DNA from: Pseudonocardia sp. KRD291
Lineage (GTDB): Bacteria > Actinomycetota > Actinomycetes > Mycobacteriales > Pseudonocardiaceae
DNA: 55,882 nucleotides
NCBI RefSeq assembly: GCF_019263595.1
Contig: NZ_JADQDD010000007.1
Location: 1 to 55,882 of the forward strand
Direction of reading: 5' to 3'
Position 1 is the first letter of the stretch. Each line of letters starts with the position of its first letter. Of the stretch, positions 46,898 to 55,282 are shown one piece after another. Below the pieces are notes generated by a model that was given only the letters and a program-made list of their open reading frames with translations, made no database searches and was not told the DNA's origin. Both the position numbers and the translations under genes were made by a program.

Positions 46898-47860
46898 ATG
46901 CGGGTGGTCGCGTTCGGATACATGACATGGGGGCGCCGGACGATCGAGGCGATCCTCGACGCCGGGCACGAGGTGCCGTTGATCGTCACCCACCCGGGCA
47001 GCGACAACCCCTACGAGAAGATCTTCAACGAGTCGGTGTCCGAGCTGGCCGCCGAGCGGGGCATCACCTACCTGGTCCGCAACCGGGCCGACGACGACGA
47101 GGTGCGCGCCGCGATCACGGACGCGGGCGGGGACATCATGGTCGTGTCGAACTGGCGGACCTGGCTCGCACCGGAGGTGTTCTCGATCCCGCGCCTGGGC
47201 ACGCTGAACGTGCACGACGCGCCGCTGCCCGCCTACGCCGGGTTCGCGCCGCTGAACTGGGCGCTGGTCAACGACGAGCCCGAGGTCGGCGTCACCGCGC
47301 ACATGATGAACGCCGAGTTCGACGCCGGCGACATCGTGCTGCAGCGCACCACCCCGATCACCGACGACGACGTGATCGGCGACCTGTTCGACCGGACGCT
47401 GGCCATGTTCGGCCCGATCACGGTCGACGCGCTGGAGCTGATCGCGTCCGGCCGCACGGACTGGGCGCCGCAGGACCGGCGCGCGGCCTCGCACTTCCAC
47501 CGGCGCACCGACGAGGAGAACCGGATCCACTTCGATCACTCGGCACGGGAGGTGTTCAACCTGGTCCGCGCCCAGCTCGACCCGTACCCGAACGCCTACT
47601 GCTTCCACGGCGAGCGCCGGCTGCGCATCCTGCGGGCCCGCGTGTCGGAGAAGGTCTACGGCGGCACCCCGGGCCGGATCTTCCTGCGGGAGGGCACCGG
47701 CGTGGCGATCGTGACCGGGGCCGACGCCCGGCGCGGCTGCAACCGGGGCCTGGTGATCGAGCGCGTCCGCCTCGACGACGGCACCGAGCTCGACGGCACG
47801 GAGTACTTCACGCACATGGGCGGCTACCTCACCGCCTACCCGGTCAGCGCGGCGCCGTAG
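46898..47860 (+). CDS. Formyltransferase, long form (CchA-like, hydroxyornithine N5-formylation)
   Basis: 320 residues. The ATG at 46898 is preferred because GGAGGG ends 8 bases upstream; an overlapping GTG at 46889 is too close. The catalytic Asn/His/Asp set is in LNVHDAPLPAYAGFAPLNWA and NAEFDAGDIVL (about residues 103-150), and unlike the short form it keeps a C-terminal OB-like domain (about 200-315). This size and layout match CchA-type N10-formyl-tetrahydrofolate:hydroxyornithine formyltransferases. It follows an iron box. Its last 25 bases overlap the end of the convergent LLM oxidoreductase gene. Confidence 0.92.
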   Translation: MRVVAFGYMTWGRRTIEAILDAGHEVPLIVTHPGSDNPYEKIFNESVSELAAERGITYLVRNRADDDEVRAAITDAGGDIMVVSNWRTWLAPEVFSIPRLGTLNVHDAPLPAYAGFAPLNWALVNDEPEVGVTAHMMNAEFDAGDIVLQRTTPITDDDVIGDLFDRTLAMFGPITVDALELIASGRTDWAPQDRRAASHFHRRTDEENRIHFDHSAREVFNLVRAQLDPYPNAYCFHGERRLRILRARVSEKVYGGTPGRIFLREGTGVAIVTGADARRGCNRGLVIERVRLDDGTELDGTEYFTHMGGYLTAYPVSAAP

Positions 47861-48843
47861 GCCTCCATCGTCGGGTCGATCGCGTCGTGCATGGCGTAGA
47901 CGGCGAACTGGTCGATGCCGAGCCCGGCCAGCTCGTCGAGCCGTTCGCGCTGCGCCGACACCGGCCCGAGCAGGCAGAAGCGGTCCACCACGGCGTCCGG
48001 CACGAAGTCGGTGGAGGCGTTGCCGGCCCGTCCGTGGTGGCGGTAGTCGTAGCCCTGCCGCCCGGCGATGTAGTCGGTCAGCTCGGCCGGGGCGCCGCTG
48101 CCCGGGCCGTAGCGCTCGACGAGGTCGGCGACGTGGTTGCCGACCATCCCGCCGAACCAGCGGACCTGGTCGCGGGCGTGCCGCAGGTCTGCGTCGGACC
48201 CGTCGGTGACGTAGGCGGGCGCGGCGACGCACATCGTGATCTCGCCCGGGTCGCGGCCCGCGTCCCGGGCGGCGGAGCGGACGGCCTCGCACGTCCAGCG
48301 CACCAGGAACGGGTCGGCGAGCTGCAGCACGAACCCGTCCGCGCACCGTCCGGCCAGCGCGAGCGCCTTCGGCCCGTACCCGGCCATCCAGACCGGGACC
48401 GGCGCCGAGCCGGGCTCGACCCACGGCAGCGACAGCGCGGTGCCGTCGACGTCGAGCGTCCGCCCGGCGGTGAGCCCGCGGATCAGGTGCGTGGCCGACT
48501 CCATCCGGTGAAGCGTCGTCGGCGGTCGGCCCTGGGTGCGCAGCGCGGAGTCGCCGCGCCCCATCCCGCAGATCGTCCGCGGCCCGTAGGTGGCGTCCAG
48601 CGTCGCGAACATCGACGCCAGCACGGACGGGTCCCGGGTCGCCGGGTTGGTCACCATCGGCCCCACGATGAGCCGCGAGGTCCTCTCCAGCACCGAGCCG
48701 TAGAGCACGAACGGCTCCTGCCAGAGCAGGTGCGAGTCGAACGTCCAGCCGTGCGAGAAGCCCAGCCCCTCGGCCCGGACCATCCGATCGACCAGCGTCG
48801 ACGCCGGGGGATCGGTCTGCAGGACCAGCCCGATGTCGATCAT
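47836..48843 (-). CDS. LLM-class F420/flavin-dependent oxidoreductase of pyrimidine-operon type
   Basis: 335 residues. The luciferase-like TIM-barrel pattern is visible: IDIGLVLQTDPPASTLVDRM, the barrel strand GWTFDSHLLWQEPF, ICGMGRGDSALRTQG and VPVWMAGYGPKALALAG. It resembles the F420-dependent family regularly found next to dihydropyrimidinase genes (TIGR03842 as I recall). It is the last gene of the pyrimidine-catabolism operon, 13 bases after dihydropyrimidinase. Its stop overlaps the convergent formyltransferase end by 25 bases. Its exact redox step in the pathway is not established here; no classical dihydropyrimidine dehydrogenase gene is present. Confidence 0.88.
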   Translation of the reverse strand: MIDIGLVLQTDPPASTLVDRMVRAEGLGFSHGWTFDSHLLWQEPFVLYGSVLERTSRLIVGPMVTNPATRDPSVLASMFATLDATYGPRTICGMGRGDSALRTQGRPPTTLHRMESATHLIRGLTAGRTLDVDGTALSLPWVEPGSAPVPVWMAGYGPKALALAGRCADGFVLQLADPFLVRWTCEAVRSAARDAGRDPGEITMCVAAPAYVTDGSDADLRHARDQVRWFGGMVGNHVADLVERYGPGSGAPAELTDYIAGRQGYDYRHHGRAGNASTDFVPDAVVDRFCLLGPVSAQRERLDELAGLGIDQFAVYAMHDAIDPTMEAYGAALTG

Positions 48844-48856
48844 CGGAGGTGCCCCG

Positions 48857-50260
48857 TCATCGTAGGTACTGGCAGGTGTCGCGGCGCAGGAAGCGGCCGT
48901 GCCCGGCGTGGCCCCGGTACTCGTCGCGGTGCACCACGACCTTGCCGCGGGACAGGACCGTGCGTGCCTTCCCGGTCGTCGTGCGGCCCTCGTAGGGGGA
49001 GTAGTCGACGGCCATGTGGTGCGTCGCCGCGGAGTGCGTCTGCACGCGCGTCGGGTCGTAGATCACGATGTCGGCGTCGGATCCGGGCGCGATCGTGCCC
49101 TTGCGCGGGTAGAGGCCGAACATCCGGGCCGGGGTGGCACACGCCAGCTCGATCCAGCGCCGGCGCGAGATGTGGCCGTCCAGGACGGCCTGGTGCAGCA
49201 GGTCCATCCGCGTCTCCACGCCCGGCATCCCGTTCGGGATCTTCGAGAAGTCGCCGACGCCGAGCTCCTTCTGGCCCGTGAAGCAGAACGGGCAGTGGTC
49301 GGTGGACACGACGGACAGGTCGTCGCCGCGCAGCCCCCGCCACAGCGCGGCCTGGTGCTCGACCGGGCGCAACGGCGTCGAGCAGACGTACTTGGCGCCC
49401 TCGAAGCCCGGCCGGGACAGCTCGTCGACGTCGAGGAACAGGTACTGCGGACAGGTCTCGGCGAACGCGTTCACCCCGGCCTCGCGCGCGCTCGCGACCT
49501 CGGCCAGGGCCTCGGCCGCGGACAGGTGCACGATGTAGACGGGTGCCCCGGCCACCCGGGCCAGCGCGATCGCCCGGTGCGTGGCCTCGGCCTCGAGCAG
49601 CGCGTGCCGCACCTGCCCGTGGTAGCGCGGGTCGGACTGCCCGCGGGCCAGTGCCTGCTCGACGAGCACGTCGATCGCGATCCCGTTCTCGGCGTGGATC
49701 ATGGTCAGTCCGCCGGTCTCGCCCGCCTTCTGCATCGCGCGCAGGACCTGACCGTCGTCGGAGTAGAAGACGCCCGGGTAGGCCATGAACATCTTGAAGC
49801 TGCTCACGCCCTCGCCGACGAGCGCCTCCATCTCCTTGAGGGAGGAGTCGGTGACGTCGGAGAGGATCATGTGGAACGCGTAGTCGATGGCGCAGTTGCC
49901 CTCGGCCTTCGCGTGCCAGGTGTCCAGGCCCTCGCGCAGCGACCCGCCCTTCGACTGGATCGCGAAGTCGACGATCGTCGTCGTGCCGCCCCAGGCCGCG
50001 GCCCGGGTACCGGTCTCGAACGTGTCCGCGGCGAACGTCCCGCCGAAGGGCATCTCCATGTGGGTGTGCGCGTCCACCCCGCCCGGGATCACCCAGCAGC
50101 CGGTCGCGTCGACGACGGTGTCCGGGGTGAACGACGCGGCGAGCGTCGATCCCGGGGTGGCCAGGGCGACCACCTGCTCGCCGTCGACCAGCACGTCCGC
50201 GGCGATCTCGTCGGCGGCGGTGAGCACGGTCCCACCGGTGACCAGGGTCCGGGCGCTCAC
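48857..50260 (-). CDS. Dihydropyrimidinase / D-hydantoinase
   Basis: 467 residues; the GTG at 50260 overlaps the stop of the ureidopropionase gene (GTGA). The amidohydrolase metal ligands are present: GGVDAHTHMEMP (HxH), the carboxylated lysine in SSFKMFMAYPG, TMIHAENG, VYIVHLSAAE and STDHCPF. These define the D-hydantoinase/dihydropyrimidinase group, which opens dihydrouracil or dihydrothymine to N-carbamoyl-beta-amino acids. The neighbouring beta-ureidopropionase and NCS2 permease confirm a pyrimidine route. Confidence 0.95.
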   Translation of the reverse strand: MSARTLVTGGTVLTAADEIAADVLVDGEQVVALATPGSTLAASFTPDTVVDATGCWVIPGGVDAHTHMEMPFGGTFAADTFETGTRAAAWGGTTTIVDFAIQSKGGSLREGLDTWHAKAEGNCAIDYAFHMILSDVTDSSLKEMEALVGEGVSSFKMFMAYPGVFYSDDGQVLRAMQKAGETGGLTMIHAENGIAIDVLVEQALARGQSDPRYHGQVRHALLEAEATHRAIALARVAGAPVYIVHLSAAEALAEVASAREAGVNAFAETCPQYLFLDVDELSRPGFEGAKYVCSTPLRPVEHQAALWRGLRGDDLSVVSTDHCPFCFTGQKELGVGDFSKIPNGMPGVETRMDLLHQAVLDGHISRRRWIELACATPARMFGLYPRKGTIAPGSDADIVIYDPTRVQTHSAATHHMAVDYSPYEGRTTTGKARTVLSRGKVVVHRDEYRGHAGHGRFLRRDTCQYLR

Positions 50261-51102
50261 GGGGCGACCAGCGGGCCGTAGGCGTCCGGGCGGCGGTCGC
50301 GGTAGAACGCCCACTGCGCACGAACCTCGTCGATCATGTTCAGGTCCAGGTCGCGGACCACGAGCTCCTCGTCGGAGTCCGAGGCCGGCTCGCCGACGAA
50401 CTCCCCGCGCGGGTTCACGAAGTAGCTGGTGCCGTAGAAGTCGTTGTCGCCGTACTCCTCGACGCCGACCCGGTTGATCGCGGCCACGAAGTACTCGTTG
50501 GCCACCGCCGCGGCCGGCTGCTCCAGCTTCCACAGGTGCGCCGAGAGCCCGCGGCTGGTGGCGCTGGGGTTGAACACGATCTGCGCCCCGGCCAGCCCGA
50601 GCGCGCGCCAGCCCTCCGGGAAGTGCCGGTCGTAGCAGATGTAGACGCCGACCTTGCCGACCTTCGTGTCGAACACCGGCCAGCCGAGGTTGCCGGGGCG
50701 GAAGTAGTACTTCTCCCAGAAGCCGTACACCTGCGGGAGGTGGTGCTTGCGGTAGGAGCCCAGCACCGTGCCGTCGGCGTCGATCACGACCGCGGTGTTG
50801 TAGAAGTTGCCGGCGCTCTCGCGCTCGAACACGGGCACGACGAGCACCATGCCGGTCTCCCGGGCCAGTGCCTGCATCCGGACGACGGTCGGGCCGTCCG
50901 GGACCGGCTCGGCCCAGCGGTAGTGCTCGGCCTCCTGCACCTGGCAGAAGTAGGGGGCGTTGAACACCTCCTGGAACCCCATGATCCGCGCGCCCTGCTC
51001 GGCGGCGCTGCGGGCCCGGGACTCGTGCACCTCGATCATCGAGGCGGTGTCACCCGTCCATTTCGCCTGCACGATCGCGGCGCGGACGACCTGCTCGGCC
51101 AT
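50257..51102 (-). CDS. Beta-ureidopropionase / N-carbamoyl-amino-acid amidohydrolase (nitrilase superfamily)
   Basis: 281 residues from the ATG at 51102 (AGGGGAG 7 bases upstream). The nitrilase-fold catalytic triad is intact: Glu in MGFQEVFNAPYF, Lys in YRKHHLPQV and Cys in VGVYICYDRHFPEGWR. The FWEKYYFRPGNLGWPVFDT segment is characteristic of beta-ureidopropionases. It hydrolyses N-carbamoyl-beta-alanine to beta-alanine, CO2 and ammonia. Stop and start overlap with dihydropyrimidinase. Confidence 0.94.
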   Translation of the reverse strand: MAEQVVRAAIVQAKWTGDTASMIEVHESRARSAAEQGARIMGFQEVFNAPYFCQVQEAEHYRWAEPVPDGPTVVRMQALARETGMVLVVPVFERESAGNFYNTAVVIDADGTVLGSYRKHHLPQVYGFWEKYYFRPGNLGWPVFDTKVGKVGVYICYDRHFPEGWRALGLAGAQIVFNPSATSRGLSAHLWKLEQPAAAVANEYFVAAINRVGVEEYGDNDFYGTSYFVNPRGEFVGEPASDSDEELVVRDLDLNMIDEVRAQWAFYRDRRPDAYGPLVAP

Positions 51103-51208
51103 GCGGGGCTCCCCTCGTCGTGGAGCGCCCCAGCCTGTCCGCCGACCCGGCCCGCGCGCAAGGGCGGGTCCGGTCGACGGAGGAGGGTGGGCTGCCGACA
51201 CCCGGCCG

Positions 51209-52621
51209 TCACGTGTCGGCGCGGTCCGCGTGCTCCCCGGCGGTGGCGTCGTGCTCGACGCCGGGGCGGCGGTCCGCGGGCAGCGCGCGGTGCAGGCCGT
51301 GGTAGGCGACGAGCACCACGATCGTGCCCAGCGCGATCCCGGACAGCTCGAAGCTCCCGACGGTCATGCTCGCCCCGCCGATCCCCAGGATCAGGCCGGC
51401 GGCCAGCGGGATCAGCGTGGCCGGGTGTCCGAGGTCGACCCGGTTCTGCACCCAGATCTTCGCCCCGAGCAGCCCGACCATCCCGTAGAGCACCACGGTG
51501 AGACCGCCGAGCACCCCGCCGGGCACCGCGACCACGACCGCGCCGAACTTGGGGCAGAACCCGAGCAGCACCGCGAACGCCGCGGCCACCCAGTACGCCG
51601 CCGTCGAGTAGACCCGCGTCGCGGCCATGACGCCGATGTTCTCGGCGTAGGTGGTGGTCGGGGACCCGCCGACGAGCCCGGCCAGCGCAGTCCCGGCGCC
51701 GTCGCCCGCCAGCGCGCGTCCGAGGTAGGGGTCGAGGTCGACGCGGGTCATGCCCTGCACGGCCTTCACGTGCCCGGTGTTCTCCGCGACGAGTGCGATC
51801 ACCGAGGGCAGCACGAGCAGCACGAACGCGAACGAGAACGTCGGCAGGTGCCAGCCGGCGATCTCCATGCCGTCCGGGCCGGTCATGGTGGCAGGCGGGA
51901 GCCCGACCCAGTCCGCCTGACCGACGCCGGACAGGTCCACCCGCAGGTGCGTCGAGACGTCGCCGTTCGCGTCCGGGGCGGTGATCGGCCCCGCGGTCAG
52001 GTCCAGGAACCAGGAGAAGGCGAAGCCGGCGACGAGCCCGATCAGCACGCCGATCCGGCCCCAGAAGCCCGGCAGCAGCACCGCCGCGACCATCACCACG
52101 ATCATCGTGACCAGGGCCGACCACTGGTCCTGCGGCCAGTACGTGGTCGCCGCGACCGAGGCCAGGTTGAAGCCGATCAGCATGACGACCGCGCCGGTCA
52201 CCGCGGGCGGCAGGACCCGGGTGACCACGTGCGCGCCGAGGCGGTGCACGAGGAGACCGATCACCAGCAGGACCAGGCCGGCGACGAGGATCGCGCCGGT
52301 CACCGCCGCGCTGTCGCCGCCCTGGGCCCGGATCGCCGCGACCCCGCCGACGAACGACGCCGAGGTGCCCAGGTAGCTGGGGACCTTCCCGCGCACGATC
52401 AGCAGGAACAGCGCGGTGGCGACGCCGCTCATCAGGATCGCGATGTTCGGGTTCAGTCCCATCAGGACCGGGAAGACGAACGTCGCCCCGAACATCGCGA
52501 TCACGTGCTGGCCGCCGAGCCCGACCGTGCGCGGCCAGGACAGCCGCTCGTCCGGGGCGACCACTCCACCCGGCGGCGGCGTCCTGCCCCCGTACACCAC
52601 CGTCCAGCCCCTGCGCGCCAC
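51209..52621 (-). CDS. NCS2-family uracil/xanthine permease
   Basis: 470 residues from a GTG. About twelve to fourteen membrane segments are seen, with the NCS2 signatures QHVIAMFGATFVFPVLMGL near the N-terminus, ALVAENTGHVKAVQGM (with the substrate-site Glu) and GLVGGSPTTTYAENIGVMAA. UraA-type carriers import uracil by proton symport. It is the first gene of the pyrimidine operon, 106 bases upstream of the ureidopropionase, and would supply the substrate. The last 25 residues are polar and acidic. Confidence 0.94.
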   Translation of the reverse strand: MARRGWTVVYGGRTPPPGGVVAPDERLSWPRTVGLGGQHVIAMFGATFVFPVLMGLNPNIAILMSGVATALFLLIVRGKVPSYLGTSASFVGGVAAIRAQGGDSAAVTGAILVAGLVLLVIGLLVHRLGAHVVTRVLPPAVTGAVVMLIGFNLASVAATTYWPQDQWSALVTMIVVMVAAVLLPGFWGRIGVLIGLVAGFAFSWFLDLTAGPITAPDANGDVSTHLRVDLSGVGQADWVGLPPATMTGPDGMEIAGWHLPTFSFAFVLLVLPSVIALVAENTGHVKAVQGMTRVDLDPYLGRALAGDGAGTALAGLVGGSPTTTYAENIGVMAATRVYSTAAYWVAAAFAVLLGFCPKFGAVVVAVPGGVLGGLTVVLYGMVGLLGAKIWVQNRVDLGHPATLIPLAAGLILGIGGASMTVGSFELSGIALGTIVVLVAYHGLHRALPADRRPGVEHDATAGEHADRADT

Positions 52622-52756
52622 CTGCGGCCCCCTTCGTCCCGGGCCTCGGACGACGTACGAGGCCCGGCACAGGGTGGCCCGTGGTCACCGGCCGGACAAG
52701 GGGTTCCCGGTGGCCCGCAACGTGACGTTCACGAACGCCGCGCCGGCGCGGTCGCC

Positions 52757-53734
52757 TCAGGTGCCCTGCGGCTGCCCCTTCAGGGCGGCGTCGAGCTTCG
52801 GCGCGACCGAGTCGATCGCGTACGGCAGGCTCAGCGGGCTGGAGAAGCCCAGCGCACCGGCGAACTCGGTCGTGTAGCCACCGAGGAACGCCACCCGCCC
52901 CGCCCGGACCGCCGGGATGTTCGCGAACACCGGGTCGGCCATCGCCTCGGCCCTCGACCGTCCCATCACGACCAGGACGTCCGCGTCGAGCTGGCCCTGC
53001 TGCTCGCGCGAGAGATTCTGGGTGTCCGCGGGGACCCGGAAGCCCAGGCCCGCGAACAGCTGTGCGCGCAGGTCGTCGGTACCGAGGTTGATCGGGGTCC
53101 CGCCGACGACGAAGTCCATCTTCAGCGACCTGCCGGCGAACGCCGGGTGGGCGGCCTTGGCGTCGTCGAACTTCGTCCGGGTCGCCGCGATCACCTCATC
53201 GGCCTGCTGGGTCCGGCCCACGGCCTGCCCGGTGATCCGCATCTGCTCCGGCCAGGGTGCGGCGTCCGTGCCGTCCGGGGTCGACTGGGCCACCGTCGGG
53301 GCGATCTTGGACAGCGCCTCGTAGGTCGTCTTGTCCAGGAAGGAGTAGACGCCGAGGATCAGGTCCGGCTTCAGCGAGGCGATCTGCTCGACCGGCACCT
53401 CGGTGCCGATGAGCGCGGGCGGCTTCTGTCCACCCAGCGACTGCTGGGCCCAGGCCCGGTTCTCCCAGTCGAAGCCGCCGGTGAACTCGCGGGAGCCGAC
53501 CGGGACGACGCCCAGCGAGAGCAGGAAGTCGGAGTCGTTGAGGCCGACGGCCACCACGCGCCGGGGCTCGGCGGGGATCGTGGTCGCGCCGAACGCGTGG
53601 TTCAGGGTGACCGGGAACGCGCCGGTCGGCGCGGTCCCGCCCGCCTCCGGCTGCTCCGATCCGCTGCTGCAGCCGGTCAGGGCGAGGAGGAGTACCGCGG
53701 CCGCGGCGGCGGCGCGCAGGAGGGGGCGAGGCAT
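52757..53734 (-). CDS. Second ferric-siderophore-binding lipoprotein
   Basis: 325 residues from the ATG at 53734 (AAAGGA upstream). A short signal peptide ends in the lipobox LTGC, Cys at residue 22. The class III binding-protein pattern follows: FPVTLNHAFGATTIP, RRVVAVGLNDSDFLLSLGVVP, QIASLKPDLILGVYSFLDK and KIAPTVAQ. It is a paralogue of the lipoprotein at 36940 and should bind a related ferric hydroxamate. It is separated from the rest of the siderophore locus by the pyrimidine operon but has its own iron box 28-46 bases upstream. No permease gene is next to it. Confidence 0.93.
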   Translation of the reverse strand: MPRPLLRAAAAAAVLLLALTGCSSGSEQPEAGGTAPTGAFPVTLNHAFGATTIPAEPRRVVAVGLNDSDFLLSLGVVPVGSREFTGGFDWENRAWAQQSLGGQKPPALIGTEVPVEQIASLKPDLILGVYSFLDKTTYEALSKIAPTVAQSTPDGTDAAPWPEQMRITGQAVGRTQQADEVIAATRTKFDDAKAAHPAFAGRSLKMDFVVGGTPINLGTDDLRAQLFAGLGFRVPADTQNLSREQQGQLDADVLVVMGRSRAEAMADPVFANIPAVRAGRVAFLGGYTTEFAGALGFSSPLSLPYAIDSVAPKLDAALKGQPQGT

Positions 53735-53761
53735 CGGGGGCGTCCTTTCGTCTGAGTGCAG

Positions 53762-53780
53762 ACAGGTTAGCCTTACCGAA
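53762..53780. promoter_or_regulatory. DtxR/IdeR-like iron box upstream of second binding lipoprotein
   Basis: ACAGGTTAGCCTTACCGAA matches the consensus TTAGGTTAGCCTAACCTAA at 15 of 19 positions. It contains the TAA stop codon (53773-53775, reverse strand) of the upstream decarboxylase, so the promoter of the lipoprotein overlaps the end of that gene. Confidence 0.75.
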
Positions 53781-55221
53781 GCGTAGGGATCGGGACCGAG
53801 TTCGTGAGGATCGTCCAGAGCTCCTCCAGGTGCTGGTCGGACGTGGTGGGTGAGCCGAACGCCACACGGATCACGAACCGTCCGTCGATCTCGGTGTGCG
53901 ACAGGAAGGTCCGGCCGGTGGCGTTGACCGCGGCCAGCAACGCCCGCCCGGCGGCGTCGTCGTCGGCGTCGGTGCCGCCGGTGCGCACGCGCAGGCACAC
54001 CAGCGACAGCGACGGCTCGGCCGCGAGCTCCAGGCCGGGGTGGTCGCGGACCCGGCGGGCCAGCTCGCCGGCCAGGATGACGTGCCCGCGCAGGTGCGCC
54101 CGCAGCCCCTCGAGTCCCTGCCCGTGCAGCACCGACCACAGCTTCATCGCCCGGAACCGCCGCCCCAGCGGCACCTGCCAGTCCCGGTAGTCCACGACGG
54201 CACCGGAGTCCGACGCGCTGTCGCGCAGGTAGGCCGGGGTCAGCGACAGCGCCGCCGGCAGCGCGGCGGCGTCGCGCACCCAGAGCAGCGACGCGTCGAA
54301 CGCGGTGAGCAGCCACTTGTGCGCGTCGGTGCAGAACGAGTCGGCCAGCTCCACGCCGTCGACGAGGTGGCGGAACTCCGGGCACAGCGCGGCCACCCCG
54401 GCCCACGCGGCGTCGACGTGCACCCAGGCGCCGTGCCGGGCGGCGGCCGCCGCGACCGCGCGCACCGGGTCCACCGCACCGGTGCCGGTGGTGCCGACCG
54501 TCGCGCACACCAGTGTCGGGACCAGCCCCCGCTCCGCGTCGGCCGCGAGCATCGCGGCCAGCGCCAGCGGGTCCATCGTGCGGGTGCCCGGCGCGAACGG
54601 AACCGTGCGCAGCCCCCGCTCCCCGAGCCCGGCCACCCGCACCGCCTTGGCCAGCGACGAGTGCGTCTCCGCCGTCACGTACACCCGCTCGGCGCCGGTC
54701 ACCCCGGTCTCGCGCCAGCGCCCGCCGGACGTCCGGTGCAGGGCCGCGAGCACCGCCACCAGCGCCGCCGACGAGGCCGAGTCCTGGATCACCCCGCCAC
54801 CCCCGCCGATGTGGGTGAACGCCTCGCCGAGACCGAGTCCGCGGGCGAGCTGGTCGGTCAGCGCCTGCTCGACCTCGGTGCAGGCGGGCGAGGTCGACCA
54901 CAGCATCCCCTGCGGACCCAGCCCGCCGGCGACGATCTCGCCGAGCAGCGAGGTGAGCGAGGCGTTGGCCGGGAAGAACGCGTGGAACCCGGGGTGCTGC
55001 CAGCGGGTGTCGGCCGGCACGACGATCTCGTCCACCCGGTCCAGCAGCGCCCCGAGGTCCTGCGGCTCCTCGGCCGCCTCCGCCGGGAAGCGGTCGCGCA
55101 CCGAACCGGGCACGACGTCGTCGCGGACCGGGCGTGACTCCAGCCCGGCCCGGTGGTCGGCGACCCAGTCGACGTAGCGGTGGGCGAGCAGGCGGAACTG
55201 TTCGGGATCCAGGTCGGGCAC
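53773..55221 (-). CDS. PLP-dependent group II decarboxylase (aromatic-L-amino-acid decarboxylase type)
   Basis: 482 residues from a GTG. The PLP lysine is in SFCTDAHKWLLTAFD near residue 303, with the cofactor Asp in WVHVDAAWAG near 270. The upstream blocks HPGFHAFFPANASLTSLLGE and WSTSPACTEVEQALTDQLAR follow aromatic-amino-acid decarboxylases (Trp/Tyr/DOPA/Phe) rather than glutamate or diaminobutyrate enzymes. It converts an amino acid to the amine plus CO2. It runs toward the iron box and second binding protein but shows no obvious role in the hydroxamate pathway. The start is divergent from the antitoxin gene across 61 bases. Confidence 0.92.
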   Translation of the reverse strand: MPDLDPEQFRLLAHRYVDWVADHRAGLESRPVRDDVVPGSVRDRFPAEAAEEPQDLGALLDRVDEIVVPADTRWQHPGFHAFFPANASLTSLLGEIVAGGLGPQGMLWSTSPACTEVEQALTDQLARGLGLGEAFTHIGGGGGVIQDSASSAALVAVLAALHRTSGGRWRETGVTGAERVYVTAETHSSLAKAVRVAGLGERGLRTVPFAPGTRTMDPLALAAMLAADAERGLVPTLVCATVGTTGTGAVDPVRAVAAAAARHGAWVHVDAAWAGVAALCPEFRHLVDGVELADSFCTDAHKWLLTAFDASLLWVRDAAALPAALSLTPAYLRDSASDSGAVVDYRDWQVPLGRRFRAMKLWSVLHGQGLEGLRAHLRGHVILAGELARRVRDHPGLELAAEPSLSLVCLRVRTGGTDADDDAAGRALLAAVNATGRTFLSHTEIDGRFVIRVAFGSPTTSDQHLEELWTILTNSVPIPTLR

Positions 55222-55254
55222 GGAAACTGACGCTACCCCGGCCCCGGAGAGGCG

Positions 55255-55271
55255 TTGCTACGATTGCTACG
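55255..55271 (+). promoter_or_regulatory. Tandem TTGCTACG repeat before the toxin-antitoxin genes
   Basis: TTGCTACG occurs at 55255-55262 and 55264-55271, 9 bases apart, ending at the GGAGG ribosome site of the antitoxin. It may be the autoregulatory operator or the promoter -10 region of the pair. Confidence 0.4.
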
Positions 55272-55282
55272 GAGGTGCCGAC

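Noticed and set aside
38076-53780. Considered whether the duplicated ABC blocks form a transposon or composite mobile element
   Set aside because: No transposase, terminal inverted repeats or target-site duplications are seen; the duplication looks like ordinary gene duplication.
53773-55221. Decarboxylase considered as a DesA-like lysine or diamine decarboxylase for siderophore assembly
   Set aside because: Motifs follow aromatic-amino-acid decarboxylases, and the locus is an NRPS hydroxyornithine system without an IucA/IucC-type synthetase.
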